Assembly (NCBI RefSeq): GCF_026162425.1
Contig: NZ_JAOBQJ010000003.1
Span: 310,001-374,000, forward strand
Source of the DNA: Flexivirga meconopsidis
GTDB lineage: Bacteria > Actinomycetota > Actinomycetes > Actinomycetales > Dermatophilaceae
DNA length: 64,000 nucleotides
Direction of reading: 5' to 3'
The translations under genes and the position numbers were made by a program. Below, one piece after another: positions 26,728-35,224 of this stretch; the stretch's first letter is position 1; each line of letters opens with the position of its first letter. The notes below the pieces were generated by a model. The model did no database searches, had not been told where the DNA came from, and saw only the letters and a program-made list of their open reading frames with translations.

Positions 26728-26978
26728 CGGTGGCTCCTTGGTCGGGTATGCCGACTCTGCCACCGTCCGCCGGCCGCGTGGGGTTATTTACGGTGCTGAA
26801 GTCTTCCCGGAAAGAACTAACCCGGGGCGTCGGTGCATTTTTCTGACGACGGTCGTGGGGAGAGTGCGAGACCGGGGTGTGCGTGTGCATTTTTCCGCCG
26901 ACGGTCGTGGGGAGAGTGCGAGTCCGGGGTGTGCGGGTGCACTTTTCCGCCGACGGTCGTGGGGAGAGTGGCGGGCGG
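26728..26978. other. Intergenic region between the glycosidase and the DDWD-repeat gene
   Basis: 251 bp holding the glycosidase promoter region (26728-26830, with the AT-rich stretch GGGTTATTTACGG) and then three 52-bp tandem repeats running to 8 bp before the stop codon of the DDWD-repeat gene. No other gene is supported. Confidence 0.7.
26833..26970 (+). repeat. 52-bp tandem repeat array, three copies
   Basis: Copies start at 26833, 26885 and 26937, exactly 52 bp apart. Each begins GTGCATTTTTCCGCCGACGG (or CAC for CAT), continues CGTGGGGAGAGTGCGAG and ends CCGGGGTGTGCG. On the minus strand each unit contains GGCGGAAAAATGCAC, a start-codon-like context. Period and GTGCA opening resemble the 51-bp family at 28531, 53648 and 54809, but the sequence is different. 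Confidence 0.9.
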
Positions 26979-28433
26979 TCAGCCCTTCGCGTCCGGGTTC
27001 TCGAACTCTTCCAGCGGCAGAGGCGGGGTGTCCCAATCGTCGCGTGGTTTGGCTGCGGGCGCGGGCTTTTCGGTCGGGGCAGGCGGCGCCTTCGCGGTCG
27101 CTTCTTCGTCGGCCGGCTCAGCCGCCGGCGCGGACTCGGGAGCCGCGGGCCGGTCTTGAGCGGGGGCCGATGCTGCGGCAGCGGGCGCGGGGTCGTCCAG
27201 CGGTGGTGGCGGGGTGTCCCAGTCGTCACCGGCGCCGGAAGCCGAGGCGCCAGGGGCGGGAGCGGGCTTCTCGGCTTCGGCGGGGACCACGGCCGTTTTC
27301 GCCTCGGGCGCCGGTCCCCGCTCCGGGGTCTCCGGCTCGGCGGTGGAGGCGGTCTGCGCAGGTGCCGACTCATCGAGTGCGGGCGGCGGGGTGTCCCAGT
27401 CGTCGCCGGAGCCTGAGGCAGCAGGAGCCGCAGATGCAGCGGGTGCAGGGGTGGATTCGGCGTTCGAGATTGCTGCGGTTGGTTCGGCCGGTTTCGTTGC
27501 GGGTGTTTGTTCGTCGAGTGCGGGCGGCGGGGTGTCCCAGTCGTCGCCGGAGCCGGAGGTCGACGTTGCAGGGGCGGCCGGTGCGGGAGCGGCCGGTGCG
27601 GGGGTGGATTCGGGCTTCGACGTTGCCGACGCGGGCGCATCGTCCAGGGGCGGCGGGGGAGCATCCCAGTCGTCGCCGGTGGAAGCCGCGGGTGCGGCGG
27701 GCTCGGCCTTGGTGGCCGGCTTGGAGTCGTCCAGTGCGGGCGGGGGAGCGTCCCAGTCGTCGCCGGGGCTGGCCGAGGGGGCCTGGGCGGGCTCGGTCGT
27801 GGTGGCCGGCTTGGCATTGTCCAGTGCCGGCGGCGGCGCATCCCAGTCGTCGCCGGTGGAAGCCGCGGGTGCGGCGGGCTCGCTCGTGGCGGCCGGCTTG
27901 GCATTGTCCAGTGCCGGCGGCGGCGCATCCCAGTCGTCAGCGGCGGGGGTGGCCGGTGTGCTCGCGGGCTCGCTCTTGGCGGCGGGTGCGGAGCCGTCGA
28001 GCGAAGGCGGCGGCGCATCCCAGTCGTCTGCGGCGGGGGTGGCCGGTGTGCTCGCGGGCTCGCTCTTGGCGGCGGGTGCGGAGTCGTCGAGCGAAGGAGG
28101 CGGCGCATCCCAGTCGTCAGCGGCTGGTGCGGCAGGTTCCTCGCTCTTGTCTGCCGGTGCCGAGGCCGCCGGTTTCGCGGCTGCCGCACCGGCACCCGCG
28201 GCTGCGGCAGTGCCGGCTGCCGCCATACCAGCGCCGACCGCGGCAGCTTCCTTGGTCGACTTGGCATCCGCCTGCTCGATTTCCTCGGTGGCAGCCTCAT
28301 CGGCGGCGCTGATCTTGTGCTTGCCGGTCACGCCGTGGATGCCGACCGACCCTCCCTTCTGCGGGTCGCGCAGGAAGAGCCAGAGCGCGACCGCGAGCAC
28401 CACGATCACGATCGCCAGAATGAGCCAGGGCAT
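26979..28433 (-). CDS. Membrane-anchored disordered protein with ten DDWDxPPP repeats
   Basis: A 484-residue protein I do not recognise as a named family. A single membrane segment (WLILAIVIVVLAVALWLFL, residues 3-21) is followed by the basic RDPQKGG and KHK, so the long tail should face the cytoplasm. The rest is Ala/Pro/Glu-rich and surely disordered. It holds ten copies of DDWD(A/T)PPPxLD, spaced about 27-50 residues; the last reads DDWDTPPLPLEEF close to the C terminus. Regular spacing of an invariant Trp motif suggests a multivalent docking scaffold. Start ATG 28433 has AAGG 8 bases upstream. Repeat arrays lie on both sides. Confidence 0.75.
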   Translation of the reverse strand: MPWLILAIVIVVLAVALWLFLRDPQKGGSVGIHGVTGKHKISAADEAATEEIEQADAKSTKEAAAVGAGMAAAGTAAAAGAGAAAAKPAASAPADKSEEPAAPAADDWDAPPPSLDDSAPAAKSEPASTPATPAADDWDAPPPSLDGSAPAAKSEPASTPATPAADDWDAPPPALDNAKPAATSEPAAPAASTGDDWDAPPPALDNAKPATTTEPAQAPSASPGDDWDAPPPALDDSKPATKAEPAAPAASTGDDWDAPPPPLDDAPASATSKPESTPAPAAPAPAAPATSTSGSGDDWDTPPPALDEQTPATKPAEPTAAISNAESTPAPAASAAPAASGSGDDWDTPPPALDESAPAQTASTAEPETPERGPAPEAKTAVVPAEAEKPAPAPGASASGAGDDWDTPPPPLDDPAPAAAASAPAQDRPAAPESAPAAEPADEEATAKAPPAPTEKPAPAAKPRDDWDTPPLPLEEFENPDAKG

Positions 28434-28530
28434 GTCGATCACCTTCAAGCAGGAGCGGGCATGTGAACCTGAGGGTTCACCCTAGTCGGCGCCGGGAGCC
28501 CGCGGCGGGGACCCTACTGACGAGTAGGCG

Positions 28531-28770
28531 GTGCAGAAGTCGAAACGGTTGCGGGATGTGCACGCGGGTTGGGTCGGGGGCGTGCGTAAGTCGAAACGGT
28601 TGCGGGATGTGCACGCGGGTTGGGTCGGGGGCGTGCATAACTCGAAACGGTTGCGGGATGTGCACGCGGGTTGGGTCGGGGGCGTGCATAACTCGAAACG
28701 GTTGCGGGATATGCACGCGGGTTGGGTCGGGGGCGTGCATAACTCGAAACGGTTGCGGGATGTGCACGCG
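28531..28770 (+). repeat. 51-bp tandem repeat array A, five copies
   Basis: Units start at 28531, 28582, 28633, 28684 and 28735, each exactly 51 bp. The conserved core runs GTGCATAACTCGAAAC-GGTTGCGGGATGTGCAC; the spacer is GGTTGGGTCGGGGGC. The two leftmost units are degenerate (CAGAAG and CGTAAG in place of CATAAC). The core ends GTGCA and TGCAC can pair. The same family recurs at 53648-53783 and 54809-55098 around a DUF559-type gene; here no such gene is adjacent. Confidence 0.95.
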
Positions 28771-28824
28771 AATACGCGCGGCCCCTCCTCCCGCCCGCGT
28801 GGCGCAGCGGGCGAGACCGCGGGT

Positions 28825-28830
28825 TACCGT
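28825..28830 (+). promoter_or_regulatory. -10 element TACCGT of the small membrane protein gene
   Basis: TACCGT lies 7 bases before GTG 28838; the purine-rich GGAAGG in between is too close to the GTG to be a ribosome-binding site, so a leaderless transcript is likely. Confidence 0.5.
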
Positions 28831-28837
28831 GGAAGGC

Positions 28838-29113
28838 GTGCCAGAACCTGTCGAACCCACCGAATCGGCGACGACCGACGCTCCCGCGGTGACGCGGCGG
28901 CGGGTGCGTACGCCGAATTTCGGTGCGTTCATCATCACCGGCGCGGTCATCGGCCTCATCGCGGGCGTCATCCTCGGCGGCAGCGGCCCGAATCAGGCGG
29001 ACTACGCCGGTCGCACCAGCGTTGCGCTACTCGGCGGTGTGGGCGCTGCCCTCGGGGCGCTGACCGGCGCGATTGCGGGGCTGCTCCTGGAGTGGTTGCT
29101 GAACCGCGATTGA
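28838..29113 (+). CDS. Small two-helix membrane protein upstream of purF
   Basis: A 91-residue protein of unknown function. After a Glu/Thr-rich N terminus and a basic RRRVRTP come two hydrophobic Gly/Ala-rich segments, FGAFIITGAVIGLIAGVILGG (about 28-48, shown as one helix) and a second at about 60-88, forming a hairpin in the membrane. Such small proteins are commonly annotated beside purF in actinobacteria. GTG 28838 is chosen from the -10 spacing. It lies 67 bp before purF. Confidence 0.7.
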   Translation: MPEPVEPTESATTDAPAVTRRRVRTPNFGAFIITGAVIGLIAGVILGGSGPNQADYAGRTSVALLGGVGAALGALTGAIAGLLLEWLLNRD

Positions 29114-29180
29114 TCCGCGCGGCCCCCGTCGTACGACGTGGGTTCGGCGTGCCGGCGCCCGGCGTGTCACACTGGAGCAC

Positions 29181-30770
29181 GTGGCTCGCGGTGACGGACG
29201 GCTATCCCACGACCTTTCTCCCGACGGCAAAGGCCCGCAGGACGCCTGCGGAGTCTTCGGTGTCTGGGCCCCTGGCGAGGACGTCGCCAAACTGACCTAC
29301 TTCGGGCTCTATGCCCTGCAACACCGTGGTCAGGAGTCGGCGGGCATTGCCACCAGCGACGGCGAGAGCATCCTGGTCTACAAGGACATGGGCCTGGTGT
29401 CGCAGGTCTTCGACGAGTCCAGCCTCAGCTCCCTGCGCGGCCACCTGGCAATCGGCCATACGCGCTACTCCACGACCGGCGGCAGCACCTGGGAGAACGC
29501 CCAGCCCACGCTCGGCGGCAGCGACCGCGGCACGGTGGCGCTCGCGCACAACGGCAACCTGATCAACACCGCCGCACTGCGCGACCTGCTCGCCGAGCGC
29601 CTCGACGGTCGCGCCACCCGCGGTGAACTCGCCCGCGGCAACACCTCCGACACCGCCGTGGTCACCGCGCTGCTGTCGGAGAACCCCGACAAGCCGCTCG
29701 AAGAGGCCGCGCTGGAGGTGCTGCCGCTGCTGGACGGCGCCTTCTGCTTCGCCTTCATGGACGAGGGCACGCTCTACGCCGCCCGTGACCCGTATGGCGT
29801 GCGCCCCCTCGCGCTCGGCCGCCTCGAACGCGGCTGGGTCGTCGCCTCCGAGACCGCCGCACTGCAGACCATCGGCGCCAGCGTGATCCGCGAGGTCGAG
29901 CCCGGTGAGCTGATCGCGATCGACGAATTCGGTTTACGCAGCCACAAATTCGCCGAGCCGAAGCCGAAGGGCTGCGTCTTTGAGTATGTCTACCTGGCCC
30001 GCCCCGACGCGGTGATCCGCGGCCGCGTGGTGCACGAGGCGCGCGTCGAAATGGGCCGCGTGCTCGCCCGCGAGCATCCGGTGGACGCCGACCTGGTGAT
30101 CGGCGTGCCGGAGTCCGGTGTGCCGGCCGCGACCGGTTACGCGCAGGAGTCCGGCATCCCCTTCGGCCAGGGCTTCGTCAAGAACGCGTATGTCGGGCGC
30201 ACCTTCATCCAGCCCAGCCAGACGCTGCGCCAACTCGGCATCCGGCTGAAACTCAACGCGCTGGAGCACGCGGTCAAGGGCAAGCGTCTGGTTGTCGTCG
30301 ACGACTCGATCGTGCGCGGCAACACCCAGCGCGCCCAGGTCCGGATGCTGCGTGAGGCGGGCGCCGCCGAGGTGCACGTGCGCATCTCGTCCCCGCCGGT
30401 GAAGTGGCCGTGCTTCTACGGCATCGACTTCGCCACCCGCGCCGAACTCATCGCCACCGGCCTCGGTGTCGAGGAGATCCGTGCCTCGATCGGCGCCGAC
30501 TCGCTCGGCTACATCTCCGAGGACGGCATGATCGCCGCCACCGATCAGCCGCCGACCCAGCTGTGCTCGGCGTGTTTCACCGGCGAATACCCGATCGCGC
30601 TGCCCGAGGACGGCCGCATCGGCAAGCACGTGCTGGAGACGCTGCCGATCCAGGTGCGCACCGGCCACGACAGCTCGGTCGATGTCGCGCCGGAGGACCA
30701 GCGGCACGACGCCGAAGGCGTCTCGCTCGGCGTCGCAGGCGGGGCTGAGAACGCCCTGCTGCGGCCGTAA
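29181..30770 (+). CDS. purF: Amidophosphoribosyltransferase
   Basis: The committing step of purine synthesis, 529 residues. The N-terminal propeptide is followed by the catalytic Cys of the class II glutaminase (QDACGVFGVWAPG, Cys23); HTRYSTTGG and GTVALAHNGNL are glutaminase motifs. The phosphoribosyltransferase part has the PRPP loop VVVDDSIVRGNTQ near 370 and FVKNAYVGRTFIQPSQ. Cysteines near the C terminus (LCSACFTGEYP) and C near 415 suggest the [4Fe-4S]-containing Bacillus-type enzyme. GTG start; GGAG lies just upstream. purM follows after 27 bp. Confidence 0.96.
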   Translation: MARGDGRLSHDLSPDGKGPQDACGVFGVWAPGEDVAKLTYFGLYALQHRGQESAGIATSDGESILVYKDMGLVSQVFDESSLSSLRGHLAIGHTRYSTTGGSTWENAQPTLGGSDRGTVALAHNGNLINTAALRDLLAERLDGRATRGELARGNTSDTAVVTALLSENPDKPLEEAALEVLPLLDGAFCFAFMDEGTLYAARDPYGVRPLALGRLERGWVVASETAALQTIGASVIREVEPGELIAIDEFGLRSHKFAEPKPKGCVFEYVYLARPDAVIRGRVVHEARVEMGRVLAREHPVDADLVIGVPESGVPAATGYAQESGIPFGQGFVKNAYVGRTFIQPSQTLRQLGIRLKLNALEHAVKGKRLVVVDDSIVRGNTQRAQVRMLREAGAAEVHVRISSPPVKWPCFYGIDFATRAELIATGLGVEEIRASIGADSLGYISEDGMIAATDQPPTQLCSACFTGEYPIALPEDGRIGKHVLETLPIQVRTGHDSSVDVAPEDQRHDAEGVSLGVAGGAENALLRP

Positions 30771-30797
30771 CTCCCGTCATACATGAGAGAAGAACAG

Positions 30798-31907
30798 ATG
30801 CCGGACACCCCGCAGACCACCTATGCCGACGCCGGCGTCGACGTCGAGGCGGGTGACAAGGCGGTCGAGCTGATGAAGGCGTCTGTGCGGCGCGCGACCC
30901 GGCCCGAGGTGCTCGGCGGGCTCGGCGGGTTCGCGGGACTGTTTGACGCCTCCGTTCTGGGCCGTATGGCGCACCCGGTCCTCGCCACCTCGACCGACGG
31001 AGTGGGCACCAAGGTCGCGATCGCGCAGGCGATGGACGTGCACGACACGATCGGCTTCGACCTGGTCGGCATGGTCGTCGACGACATCGTGGTGTGCGGC
31101 GCGGAGCCGCTCTTCATGACCGACTACATCGCGACCGGCAAGGTCGTGCCCGAGCGCATCGCCGCGATCGTCGGCGGCATCGCGCGCGCCTGCGAACAGG
31201 CCGGCGTCGCGCTGGTCGGCGGCGAAACCGCCGAGCATCCGGGCCTGCTCGAGCCGGCCGAGTATGACGTGGCCGGCGCCGCCACCGGCGTCGCGGAGCG
31301 GGCCGAACTGCTCACTCCCGACCTCGTCGAGCCGGGCGACGTCGTGCTCGGTGTCGCCTCCAGCGGGCTGCACGCCAATGGCTTCTCGCTGGTGCGCCGG
31401 GTGATCGCCGACGCCGGCTGGCGGCTGGACCGCGACGTCCCGGAGTTCGGACGCACGCTCGGCGAGGAACTGCTCACCCCGACCCGGGTGTATGCCGCCG
31501 TTCTGCTGCGGCTGGTGCGCACCGTGCCGGTGCATGCGTTGTCCCACGTCACCGGTGGCGGGCTCGCGGCCAACCTGGCGCGGGTGTTGCCGACCGGCAG
31601 CACCGCGGTGTTGGACCGTGCGAGCTGGACGCCGCCGGCAGTGTTTTCGGTGATCGGCGAACTCGGCAACGTGCCGCAGCCCGACCTGGAACGCACCCTC
31701 AATCTCGGGGTCGGGTTCGCGGTCGTGCTGCCGGCCGATCACGTCGACGGTGCGCTCGAGGTGCTGTCCGACTGCGACCTACCGGCCTGGGTGCTCGGCG
31801 AAATCAAGCGGACCGACCAGGTGGATGCCGCTGTGGCCGAGATCGTGACCGGCGCGAAGGGTGTCGACGCCGGCGGCGCTCAGCTGATCGGGTCGCACCC
31901 GAGCTGA
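30798..31907 (+). CDS. purM: Phosphoribosylformylglycinamidine cyclo-ligase (AIR synthetase)
   Basis: Purine step five, 369 residues. TTYADAGVDVEAGD at the N terminus, ATSTDGVGTKV, VCGAEPLFMTDYIATG and LVGGETAEHPGLL are family signatures; HVTGGGLAANLARVLP marks the C-terminal half. It is expressed with purF. ATG 30798 is preceded by GAGAGAAG; ATG 30783 would add five residues without a ribosome-binding site. The final 20 residues are a variable tail. Confidence 0.95.
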   Translation: MPDTPQTTYADAGVDVEAGDKAVELMKASVRRATRPEVLGGLGGFAGLFDASVLGRMAHPVLATSTDGVGTKVAIAQAMDVHDTIGFDLVGMVVDDIVVCGAEPLFMTDYIATGKVVPERIAAIVGGIARACEQAGVALVGGETAEHPGLLEPAEYDVAGAATGVAERAELLTPDLVEPGDVVLGVASSGLHANGFSLVRRVIADAGWRLDRDVPEFGRTLGEELLTPTRVYAAVLLRLVRTVPVHALSHVTGGGLAANLARVLPTGSTAVLDRASWTPPAVFSVIGELGNVPQPDLERTLNLGVGFAVVLPADHVDGALEVLSDCDLPAWVLGEIKRTDQVDAAVAEIVTGAKGVDAGGAQLIGSHPS

Positions 31908-31918
31908 GCGGCGCGCGG

Positions 31919-32116
31919 TCAGCGGTTGTGTGACGCCCAGTCGGCGTAGTCGCCGTAGTCGTCGTCGTCGCGAGAGTCGTCCGCGGTTGCGTCGTCCGGC
32001 TCGCGGGCGTTGGAGCGGAGTTCGCGCTCCAACGCGTTCAAGTCGGTGTCGGGAGAGAAGTACTTCAGCTCCCGGGCAACCTTGGTCTGCTTTGCTTTGG
32101 CCCGGCCGCGCCCCAT
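31919..32116 (-). CDS. DUF3073 family protein
   Basis: A 65-residue protein with the family's invariant opening MGRGRAKAKQTKVARELKY and FSPDTDLNALERELR, followed by an acidic Asp-rich tail. DUF3073 is an actinobacteria-specific family of unknown function commonly encoded next to purM/purF, as here. Start ATG 32116 has GAGGGGG upstream. It converges on purM with 11 bp between stops. Confidence 0.93.
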   Translation of the reverse strand: MGRGRAKAKQTKVARELKYFSPDTDLNALERELRSNAREPDDATADDSRDDDDYGDYADWASHNR

Positions 32117-32297
32117 GGCGAGACCCCCTCGTGTGTGTTGCCGGGACGCTGGTGACGCGGGCATGCCATGTCGCATGTCACATCGTCCCAGGACCCCGGG
32201 ATCCTCGGTCTATGTCGTGGGGTAAACGGTACCTCAGCCCCGATTCATTCCGGGCACCGACCGGCCGACGACTCGGACACCGGCTGCCGGGCAAGGC

Positions 32298-32945
32298 TCA
32301 GAGGTCGGCGTTGTCGTCCCGCGCACGGGTCCGGATCGCCGCCACGATGCCGCCGATCACCAGGAGCGCGACGACCACACCGCCCGCGATGAGCCAGGGC
32401 TGGTTGTTGGTGCTGTCGGTCGGGGTCTGGCTGGTCGGCGCCGGGCTGAGATAGCTGGTCGTGGCGCTGCTCGTGACGGTGTTGCCGCCGTCCGTCGTGG
32501 CGCTGCTGCTCGCCGGGGGCACCACCGAGTTGCTGGCCGCCGCGCTGCTGGCGCTGGTGGAGGACGCGCCGCCGCTGACCGAGAAGGAGAAGTTGCCCGA
32601 GATCGGGTGGCCGTCGGAGGAGCTGACCCGCCATACGACATCGAACGTGCCGGCCGGCAGACCCGACTTGAGGCTCTGCGTGACGCTGGAGCCGTCGACC
32701 TTCGGGGCGCCCTGTTGCACCTCGGCGCCGTCGCTGCCCTTCACCACCACCGCGGTGCCGGTGGATCGCACGGTGTCGCTGAAGGTGAACGTCACCTGCT
32801 GCGGAGCCGCCGTGAGCGTGGCGCCCTTCGGCGGGGTGGTGCTCACCAACTCGTCATGCGCAAGCGCCTTACCGGCGCCGGCGAACCACAACAGGGCGAG
32901 GACAGGGACGAGGAGGAGCACAAGGAGGCGACGTCGCATGCCCAT
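32298..32945 (-). CDS. CopC-domain copper-resistance-like exported protein
   Basis: A 215-residue protein with a signal peptide ending ALA, so the mature chain starts with HDELVSTTPPKGATL; the N-terminal His is the classical CopC copper ligand. The CopC beta-sandwich ends with the second ligand block SSDGHPISGNFSFSV. A Ser/Thr/Ala-rich linker leads to a C-terminal membrane helix (LIAGGVVVALLVIGGIVAAI) and basic tail, anchoring it at the cell surface. It probably binds Cu(II) outside the membrane. No CopD neighbour is present in the window. Confidence 0.9.
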   Translation of the reverse strand: MGMRRRLLVLLLVPVLALLWFAGAGKALAHDELVSTTPPKGATLTAAPQQVTFTFSDTVRSTGTAVVVKGSDGAEVQQGAPKVDGSSVTQSLKSGLPAGTFDVVWRVSSSDGHPISGNFSFSVSGGASSTSASSAAASNSVVPPASSSATTDGGNTVTSSATTSYLSPAPTSQTPTDSTNNQPWLIAGGVVVALLVIGGIVAAIRTRARDDNADL

Positions 32946-32984
32946 GAGTATGACGAGAAGTACGCCGAGCCGGCTACGCGCCGG

Positions 32985-33230
32985 TCAGTCCAGGTAGTTC
33001 TCCACTGTCGACGCGGACCGCTCCTCCGGCTGCGGCGCAGCGTCGGGGAACTCGCGCCGGGCGTCCCGCTGTCGCAGCAGATCCCAGAGACGGTCGAGCT
33101 CGGTCTCCACCGAACGCAGCCGCTCGTGCTCCTCCTGCGCCGTGATCTCGCCGGCGGCAAGTTGCTGGCGCAGGCTCTTCTCGGTCTCGACGAGCTCGTT
33201 GATGTGGTCGTGAATGCTGCGGTCATTCAT
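32985..33230 (-). CDS. DUF2630 family protein
   Basis: An 81-residue charged helical protein with the family pattern IHDHINELVETEKSLRQQL and RLRSVETELDRLWDLLRQRDARR, predicted to be a coiled coil. Function unknown. The ATG at 33230 opens the conserved part. It is transcribed away from the GMC oxidoreductase gene; 96 bp between them hold both promoters. Confidence 0.88.
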   Translation of the reverse strand: MNDRSIHDHINELVETEKSLRQQLAAGEITAQEEHERLRSVETELDRLWDLLRQRDARREFPDAAPQPEERSASTVENYLD

Positions 33231-33326
33231 CGTCCAAGCATGCACCCATCGGGTTTCGCGCGGGCCAACACGGGCAGGAGAGGGTGCGATAGCGTCGAAC
33301 CCAAACAAGCCGCAGGGGAGCGTGGC

Positions 33327-35177
33327 ATGGCCGAAAACGCAGCAACCGCAGGCGAATACGACTTCGTGATCGTGGGCTCCGGGGCGGGTGGTGGTCCGCT
33401 CGCGGCCAATCTCGCGCTGGCCGGACACTCCGTCCTGGTGCTCGAAGCCGGCGATGACCACTCGTGCCCCTACTACTCGGTGCCGATCATGCAGGCCTAC
33501 GCCAGCGAGGACGCGGCGATGCGGTGGGACTTCTTCGTGCGGCACTGGACCGAAGATGCCGAGCAGCGCCAGGATGACAAGTTCGTGCCGGAGTACGACG
33601 GGGTGCTCTATCCGCGCGGCAGCACTCTGGGCGGCAGCACTGCGATCAGCGCGCTGGTCACCATCTATCCGCACCCGGACGACTGGGACCGGCTCGCCGA
33701 GTTGACCGGTGACGACGGTTTCGCGGCCGCCGCGATGCGCGAGCACTTCCAGCGCCTGGAGGCCTGGCGCGGTGCGGATGCGGAGCCGCTGCCGGGAGAC
33801 GACGCAGCCGCGCGGGACGCCAAGGCGCTGCACGGCACCGACGGGTGGCTGGGTACCACCCGCGCGAACCCGAAACTGGCCGGCCGTGAGCCGATGTTCT
33901 TGGACGTGATCGGTGCGCTGGAGGCGACCGCGCGCGAGCGCTTCGGCATACCGCAGGAAGTGTCGTTGCCGCGCGACCCGAACGCTGCGGACACCCCTGC
34001 GGACTTCGAGGGGATGACGTTCATCCCGGTTGCGGTGCGCGACGGGCACCGCAACGGAAGCCGGGAGCGGTTGCAGTCGGTGCAGGCGCAGGTGCCGGGG
34101 AAGCTGGAGATCCGGCTGGGTGCGCTCGCAACCAGGGTGGTCGTCGAGGACGACCGTGCGGTGGGCGTGGAGTATCTCGCCGGCTCGCACTTGTATGGCG
34201 CAAGCCCCGAGGCGGCCACCCCCGATCCGCAGCTGCAGCTCGTGGTCGCCCGACGTGAGGTGATCCTCGCCGGTGGCGCGTTCAACACCCCGCAGCTGTT
34301 GATGCTCTCCGGCATCGGCCCGCGCGAGCACCTGGACGAGCACGGCATCGCGGTGCGCGTCGACCTGCCAGGTGTGGGCGCCAATCTGCATGACCGCTAT
34401 GAGGTTTCGGTGGTTTCGGAGCTGGCGAAGAACTACCCGATCTTCGACGGCGAGGACCTCGACGTGCCTCATGGATCCGCGCAAGGGGACTCGCTCTACG
34501 CCGAGTGGCGGGACAGCGCCGACGGCCCGTATGCGACGAACGGGTCACTGGCCGCGATCATCGCTCGTTCGCAGTCCCGGCAGGCGGGCCAGGACTCCGA
34601 CCTGATCATCTTCGCGCTGCCGATTGAATTCCGCGGCTACTACCCCGGCTACGCGAAAGACGCTGTGGCACACCACAACCGGCTCTCGGTGCTGGTGCTC
34701 AAGGGGCACACCAACAACCGGGCCGGCACGGTGCGTCTCCGGTCCGCCGACCCGACCGACGTGCCGGAGATCGCGTTCCGCTACTTCGAGGAGGGCAGCC
34801 CCGGCTTCGAGCAGGACCTCGACGGCGTGGTCGACGGCGTCGAGATCGCCCGTGACATCGCGGCGCACCTGCCCGAAGGCGTGCCGGTGAAGCGTGAATT
34901 GCTGCCCGGCGCAAAGGTTTCCAGCCGCGCCCAGCTGCGCGACTTCGTTCGTGGCAACGCGTGGGGTCACCACGCCTGCGGCACCGCGCGGATCGGCCGC
35001 GACGACGACCCGGGCGCCGTGCTGGACGGTGATTTCCGGGTGCGCGGAGTGCAGGGTTTGCGCGTGGTCGACGCGTCGGTGTTCCCCGACATACCCGGAT
35101 TCTTCATCGCCTCAGCGGTCTACCTGGTCAGTGAAAAGGCAAGTGCGGCAATCATTTCCGAGTATGTCGACGGCTGA
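33327..35177 (+). CDS. GMC-family FAD-dependent oxidoreductase (choline-dehydrogenase-like)
   Basis: A 616-residue flavoenzyme. The N-terminal dinucleotide-binding motif is VIVGSGAGGGPLAANLA, the first GMC signature region is GVLYPRGSTLGGSTAISALV, the second GMC signature is GAFNTPQLLMLSGIGP, and the catalytic block is WGHHACGTARIG followed by LRVVDASVFPDIPG. It oxidises an alcohol group of an unidentified substrate. No betaine-aldehyde dehydrogenase or transporter adjoins it. ATG 33327 has GGGGAG before it. A hairpin follows the stop codon directly. Confidence 0.92.
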   Translation: MAENAATAGEYDFVIVGSGAGGGPLAANLALAGHSVLVLEAGDDHSCPYYSVPIMQAYASEDAAMRWDFFVRHWTEDAEQRQDDKFVPEYDGVLYPRGSTLGGSTAISALVTIYPHPDDWDRLAELTGDDGFAAAAMREHFQRLEAWRGADAEPLPGDDAAARDAKALHGTDGWLGTTRANPKLAGREPMFLDVIGALEATARERFGIPQEVSLPRDPNAADTPADFEGMTFIPVAVRDGHRNGSRERLQSVQAQVPGKLEIRLGALATRVVVEDDRAVGVEYLAGSHLYGASPEAATPDPQLQLVVARREVILAGGAFNTPQLLMLSGIGPREHLDEHGIAVRVDLPGVGANLHDRYEVSVVSELAKNYPIFDGEDLDVPHGSAQGDSLYAEWRDSADGPYATNGSLAAIIARSQSRQAGQDSDLIIFALPIEFRGYYPGYAKDAVAHHNRLSVLVLKGHTNNRAGTVRLRSADPTDVPEIAFRYFEEGSPGFEQDLDGVVDGVEIARDIAAHLPEGVPVKRELLPGAKVSSRAQLRDFVRGNAWGHHACGTARIGRDDDPGAVLDGDFRVRGVQGLRVVDASVFPDIPGFFIASAVYLVSEKASAAIISEYVDG

Positions 35178-35209
35178 TCGCCGCCTCCCGGCACAGTGGG
35201 AGACGGCGA
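35178..35209. terminator. Hairpin terminator between GMC oxidoreductase and DUF4352 genes
   Basis: TCGCCGCCTCCC (35178-35189) pairs with GGGAGACGGCGA (35198-35209), 11 of 12 positions, 8-base loop. It directly follows the GMC stop codon and lies between convergent genes, so it can serve both. Confidence 0.8.
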
Positions 35210-35224
35210 CCAGGTCGGGGAGAC

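Larger units (their letters stand above)
28434..28837. other. 404-bp intergenic region with 51-bp repeat array
   Basis: Holds the promoter region of the DDWD-repeat gene (28434-28530), five units of a 51-bp repeat (28531-28770) and a GC-rich stretch that ends in the -10 of the small membrane protein gene. An open frame runs through the repeats, but I do not consider it a gene because a related array elsewhere breaks frame. Confidence 0.7.

Noticed and set aside
27214-28485. Long plus-strand open frames opposite the DDWD-repeat gene
   Set aside because: Low-complexity Ser/Gly/Ala or Arg/Gly translations without a start signal. The minus strand has a membrane helix, a good start and a conserved motif.
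28463-28840. A 17-residue-repeat protein encoded by the 51-bp repeats, in frame with the small membrane protein
   Set aside because: Array A is in frame, but array C contains a 52-bp step that breaks any frame and array B has no continuing gene. The degenerate outer units and lack of ribosome-binding site also argue against translation.
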